Assembly: GCA_965229335.1 (NCBI GenBank)
Contig: OZ245874.1
Coordinates: 6,076,001-6,140,000 of the forward strand
Source of the DNA: JAFKFH01 sp017307375
GTDB taxonomy: Bacteria; Pseudomonadota; Alphaproteobacteria; Ferrovibrionales; Ferrovibrionaceae
DNA length: 64,000 nt
Direction: 5' to 3'
The position numbers and the translations under genes are program-made. Each line of letters begins with the position of its first letter. The stretch's first letter is position 1. The notes under the pieces are model-generated. The model had not been told where the DNA came from. It saw only the letters and a program-made list of their open reading frames with translations, and did no database searches. Below are positions 60,959 through 64,000 of the stretch, one piece after another.

Positions 60959-61774
60959 CTACGCCAGCCAGCGTTTGCGCCGCCTGTAGTGCTTGACGTC
61001 CTTGAAGCTCCTGCGTCCCTCGGTGCCGAGGCCGAGATAGAATTCGCGGACGTCGGCGTTTTCCCTGAGGGCCGAGGCCTCGCCGTCGAGGACGATGCGG
61101 CCGTTCTCGAGGATGTAGCCGTAGCGGGCATAGCGCAAAGCGAGGTTGGTGTTCTGCTCGGCGATCAGGAACGAGACCCCGGCATCGCGGTTGAGCCGGT
61201 CGACGATCTCGAAGATTTCCTCGACCAGCTGCGGCGCCAGGCCCATCGAGGGTTCGTCGAGCAGGATCATCCGCGGCCGGCTCATCAGCGCCCGGCCGAT
61301 CGCCGTCATCTGCTGCTCGCCGCCCGAGGTATAGCCCGCGACCGACTTGCGCCGCACCTTCAGCCGGGGGAAGTAGTCGTAGACCCGGTCGAGATCGGCC
61401 TGGATCGCGGCCCGGCCGTCCCGTCGGGTGTAGGCGCCGGTCAGCAGGTTCTCCTCGACGGTGAGATGGCCGAAGCAGTGCCGCCCCTCCATCACCTGGA
61501 TCAGCCCACGCCGGACCAGGGTCGACGGGTCGAGGTCGTCGACCCGCCTGCCCTGGAACTCGACCGAACCCTTGGTGACGTCGCCCCGCTCGGCCCGCAA
61601 CAGGCTCGAGACCGCGCGCAGGGTCGTCGTCTTGCCCGCCCCGTTCGCCCCCAGCAGCGCCACGATCCCGCCTTCCGGCACGGTCAGCGACACCCCCTTC
61701 AGCACGAGGATCACGTGGTTGTAGATCACCTCGATGTTGTTGACCGACAACAGGGCCGGGGGTGTCGCGCTCAT
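60959..61774 (-). CDS. livF: Branched-chain amino-acid-type ABC transporter ATPase (LivF)
   Basis: This 271-residue ATPase has Walker A 'GANGAGKTTTLRAVSSLL', signature 'TSGGEQQMTAIGRAL' and Walker B 'MILLDEPSMGLAPQLVEEIFEIV'. It ends with a basic tail of about 25 residues. It is LivF-like and works with a LivG ATPase, not seen here and probably to the right of the window, for import of the ligand bound by the neighbouring binding protein. It starts 4 bp after that gene. Confidence 0.93.
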   Translation of the reverse strand: MSATPPALLSVNNIEVIYNHVILVLKGVSLTVPEGGIVALLGANGAGKTTTLRAVSSLLRAERGDVTKGSVEFQGRRVDDLDPSTLVRRGLIQVMEGRHCFGHLTVEENLLTGAYTRRDGRAAIQADLDRVYDYFPRLKVRRKSVAGYTSGGEQQMTAIGRALMSRPRMILLDEPSMGLAPQLVEEIFEIVDRLNRDAGVSFLIAEQNTNLALRYARYGYILENGRIVLDGEASALRENADVREFYLGLGTEGRRSFKDVKHYRRRKRWLA

Positions 61775-61778
61775 CGTC

Positions 61779-63089
61779 TCACGGCCCTTCGAGGCAGCCC
61801 GGGGTGATCTTCTTCTCGTCGGCGTATTTCTGCGCCGCCGCCTTCACCATCGGCCCGATCAGCCCCTGGTCGGCCTGGATGTAGTCGGAGACGAACACCC
61901 AGTTCTTGCCGTCCCACTGCTGCACCCGCCCGAAATGCGCCCCGGCATGGTCCTGGCAGGACACCTGCAGCGGCCGGATCATCCCCTCCATCCCCAGCTG
62001 CTTCAGCCGGTCGTTGGTCAGCTGCAGGTTCTCCAGCCCCCAGCGCACCTGCGCCCCGGTCAGCGGCTTGTTGCCGTACTTGCCCTGCGCCGCCCGGATC
62101 CCCTCGACCGTCAGCATGGCGTTGACCAGGCCGCGGTTGTAGAGCACCTCGCCGATCTCCTCCTTCTTGCCCGCCCCCTGGCCCTTGTCGTAGACGAACT
62201 TCGCGATGTCGGCATGCACGTTGTAGGTGCCCGCGCCGTGCTGCAGCGCCGCCGCGCTGTAGCCCTTCGCCCCGCCCTCGGCCGGGCGCACGTCGGGCTC
62301 GGCCCCCGACCACCACACCCCGAACATCCGGTCGCGCGGGAAGTTGACCGACGCCGCCTCCTTGATCGCCGTCGAGTTCATCACCCCCCAGCCCCACAGC
62401 AGCAGGTAGTCCGGCCGGCTCTGCCGCACCTTCAGCCAGGTCGCCTTCTGCTCGACCCCGGGATGCGTCACCGGCAGCGCCTCGAACTCGAAGCCCTGGC
62501 GCCTGGCCAGTTCCTGCAGCACCGGGATCGGTTCCTTGCCGAACGGCGAGTCGTGGTAGACCAGCGCCACCTTCTTGCCCTTCAGCGAGCCGCCGGCCTT
62601 CTGCGCCACGTACTGCACCAGGATGTCGGCGGCGTCCCAGTAGGTGCCGAGATAGGGGAAGATCCACGGGAACACCGCCCCGTCCACCGTCTCCGACCGG
62701 CCATAGCCCATCGTCACCACCGGGATCTTGTCGACCGGCGCCTTCTCGATCAGCGCGAAGGTGATCCCGGTCGACAGCGGGCTGAACGCCGCCGCCCCGG
62801 TCGGGCCCTTGCCCTTCAGCCGCTCGTAGCACTCGACGCCGCGATCGGTGGCATAGCCGGTCTCGCATTCCTCCGACGTGATCTTCACCCCGTTGATGCC
62901 GCCGTCCCGGGCGTTGACCAGGTTCAGGTAGTCGGCGAAGCCGTTGGCGAAGGGGATGCCGTTCGGCGCGTAGGGGCCGGTGCGGTAGACCAGCGAGGGG
63001 ATGAACTGCTCGTTGGCCTGGGCCAGCGCCCCGGTGGTCCACATCGCGCCCGCCGCCGCCGCGGCGAGCAGGAGACTGCGCTTGATCAT
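61779..63089 (-). CDS. ABC transporter substrate-binding protein, LivK/branched-chain type
   Basis: This 436-residue periplasmic protein has a Sec signal ('LLLAAAAAGAMWTTGALAQA') and the two-lobed type I fold ('YRTGPYAPNGIPFANGFADYLNLVNARDGGINGVKITSEECETGYATDRGVECYERLKGKG', 'KKVALVYHDSPFGKEPIPVLQELARRQGFEFEALPVTHPG'). Such proteins bind amino acids, amides or aromatic acids; the ligand here is unknown. GGAGGACTAACCC precedes the ATG. Confidence 0.93.
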   Translation of the reverse strand: MIKRSLLLAAAAAGAMWTTGALAQANEQFIPSLVYRTGPYAPNGIPFANGFADYLNLVNARDGGINGVKITSEECETGYATDRGVECYERLKGKGPTGAAAFSPLSTGITFALIEKAPVDKIPVVTMGYGRSETVDGAVFPWIFPYLGTYWDAADILVQYVAQKAGGSLKGKKVALVYHDSPFGKEPIPVLQELARRQGFEFEALPVTHPGVEQKATWLKVRQSRPDYLLLWGWGVMNSTAIKEAASVNFPRDRMFGVWWSGAEPDVRPAEGGAKGYSAAALQHGAGTYNVHADIAKFVYDKGQGAGKKEEIGEVLYNRGLVNAMLTVEGIRAAQGKYGNKPLTGAQVRWGLENLQLTNDRLKQLGMEGMIRPLQVSCQDHAGAHFGRVQQWDGKNWVFVSDYIQADQGLIGPMVKAAAQKYADEKKITPGCLEGP

Positions 63090-63123
63090 GGGTTAGTCCT
63101 CCCTAGGGTTTTGGTTTCTGCGG

Positions 63124-64000
63124 TCAATGCGGGAATGGCCAGATGCGGAGCTTTTCCTTGGCGATCGCCCACAGCCGGGCCAGGCCGTGCGGCTCGACGA
63201 TCAGGAAGAACACGATCAGCGCCCCGAAGATCATCGCCTCCAGATGCGCCGCCAGCGCCGTCGAGATCGGCATCCCCATCAGCGCCGGCAGCTGGTTCAG
63301 CGCCAGCGGCACGATCATGATGAACGCCGCCCCCAGGAAGCAGCCGAGGATCGAGCCCAGCCCGCCGATGATCACCATGAACAGCAGCGTGAACGAGCGG
63401 TTGATGTCGAACGCCGCCGGCTCCCACGAGCCCAGATGCACGAACGCCCACAGCGCGCCCGCCACCCCGCAGAAGAACGACGACACCGCGAAGGCCGACA
63501 GCTTGGCCACCATCGGCCGGATGCCGATGATCTCGGCGGCGATGTCCATGTCCCGGATCGCCATCCACGACCGGCCGATCCGCGACCGCGTCAGGTTCTT
63601 GGCCACCAGCGCCACCAGCGCCACCAGCGCCAGCGTCAGCAGGTAGAGCCGGCCCGGGCTGTCGAACGGGAAGCCCAGCATCTCGATCTTCGGCGCGTTG
63701 ACCGAGCCCGACGAGGTGTAGTTGGTGAACCACTTCACCCGGATGAACAGCCAGTCGATGAAGAACTGCGCCGCCAGCGTCGCCACCGCCAGGTAGAACC
63801 CCTTGATCCGCAGCGACGGGATGCCGAACAGCACCCCGACCAGCGCCGCCACCCCGCCGGCCAGCAGGAAGACCACGATCAGGTTCAGTTCCGGGATCCG
63901 GGTGGCGAAGTTGTAGGCCGCATAGGCCCCCACCGCCATGAACGCCCCCGAGCCCAGCGAGATCTGCCCGCAATAGCCGACCAGGACGTTCAGCCCGATC
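63124..64000 (-). CDS. livM: Branched-chain amino-acid-type ABC permease (LivM), 5' end outside window
   Basis: The visible 292 residues hold most of a LivM-type permease: 'GLNVLVGYCGQISLGSGAFMAVGAYAAYNF' near the truncated N-terminus, multiple hydrophobic helices, the coupling loop 'SRIGRSWMAIRDMDIAAEIIGIRPMVAKLSAFAVSSFFCGVAGAL' and 'FMVIIGGLGSILGCFLGAAFIMIVPLALNQLP'. An internal Met near 63939 is not the true start because conserved sequence continues upstream to the window edge. Confidence 0.93.
   Translation of the reverse strand, partial: IGLNVLVGYCGQISLGSGAFMAVGAYAAYNFATRIPELNLIVVFLLAGGVAALVGVLFGIPSLRIKGFYLAVATLAAQFFIDWLFIRVKWFTNYTSSGSVNAPKIEMLGFPFDSPGRLYLLTLALVALVALVAKNLTRSRIGRSWMAIRDMDIAAEIIGIRPMVAKLSAFAVSSFFCGVAGALWAFVHLGSWEPAAFDINRSFTLLFMVIIGGLGSILGCFLGAAFIMIVPLALNQLPALMGMPISTALAAHLEAMIFGALIVFFLIVEPHGLARLWAIAKEKLRIWPFPH

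Noticed and set aside
1..64000. CRISPR array, prophage genes or plasmid origin
   Set aside because: No regularly spaced repeats, cas genes, phage structural genes or replication-initiator genes were seen.

Overview
The window is high-GC DNA (roughly two thirds G+C by eye) from an alphaproteobacterium, most likely of the order Rhodospirillales. The pointers are rpoH with a strong terminator, hisZ-purA, serC-serA, a ScfR-type regulator divergent from isocitrate lyase, and four-subunit sarcosine-oxidase-like genes. The species cannot be named from sequence alone.

Layout. (1) 0-7.9 kb, minus strand: SfnB/DszC-like flavoproteins and a DszA/NtaA-type monooxygenase with a GsiBCDA-like peptide/glutathione-type ABC importer, probably organosulfur scavenging. 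Two glutathione-S-transferase-like genes follow on the plus strand (8.0-9.6 kb). (2) 9.9-15.8 kb: an isoquinoline-1-oxidoreductase-like molybdenum hydroxylase pair, a LysR regulator, and a divergent cytochrome c / NepI-like efflux pump / cyclophilin-like operon. (3) 16-35 kb: an IclR regulator and a long plus-strand catabolic cluster. It holds an aldehyde dehydrogenase, a D-cysteine-desulfhydrase-like PLP enzyme, sarcosine-oxidase-like soxBDAG, a class III aminotransferase, a dipeptide-type ABC importer, a gamma-glutamyltransferase-like hydrolase, a RidA protein and an amidase. A repeated palindrome CGAAC-N4-GTTCG at the cluster's promoters ties them together as a probable regulon. (4) 35-38.6 kb: scfR and aceA (glyoxylate shunt), divergent, with a perfect 10-bp inverted operator pair, then a small conserved-looking ORF.

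(5) 38.6-47.4 kb is an accessory island lying against the 3' end of a tRNA-Glu gene and bounded by relics of an IS66-type tnpA and an IS630 transposase. Its only intact gene encodes a protein of about 2,504 residues. In order it has a DnaG-type CHC2 zinc finger, a TOPRIM-like fold, a reverse transcriptase with YVDD, about 1,100 unassigned residues, and a nitrilase domain with its Glu-Lys-Cys triad. This resembles the RT-nitrilase layout of defence-associated reverse transcriptases (DRT type 1), extended by a primase-like front end. It is the best candidate in the window for an undescribed system.

(6) 47.5-64 kb: housekeeping genes, mostly minus strand. These are a threonine aldolase, a degenerate JAMM protein, a small membrane protein, rluD, rpoH, purA, hisZ, an M23 peptidase with two tandem C-terminal repeats, pyruvate kinase, serA, serC, a GNAT acetyltransferase, and part of a branched-chain amino-acid-type ABC transporter (livF, binding protein, livM).
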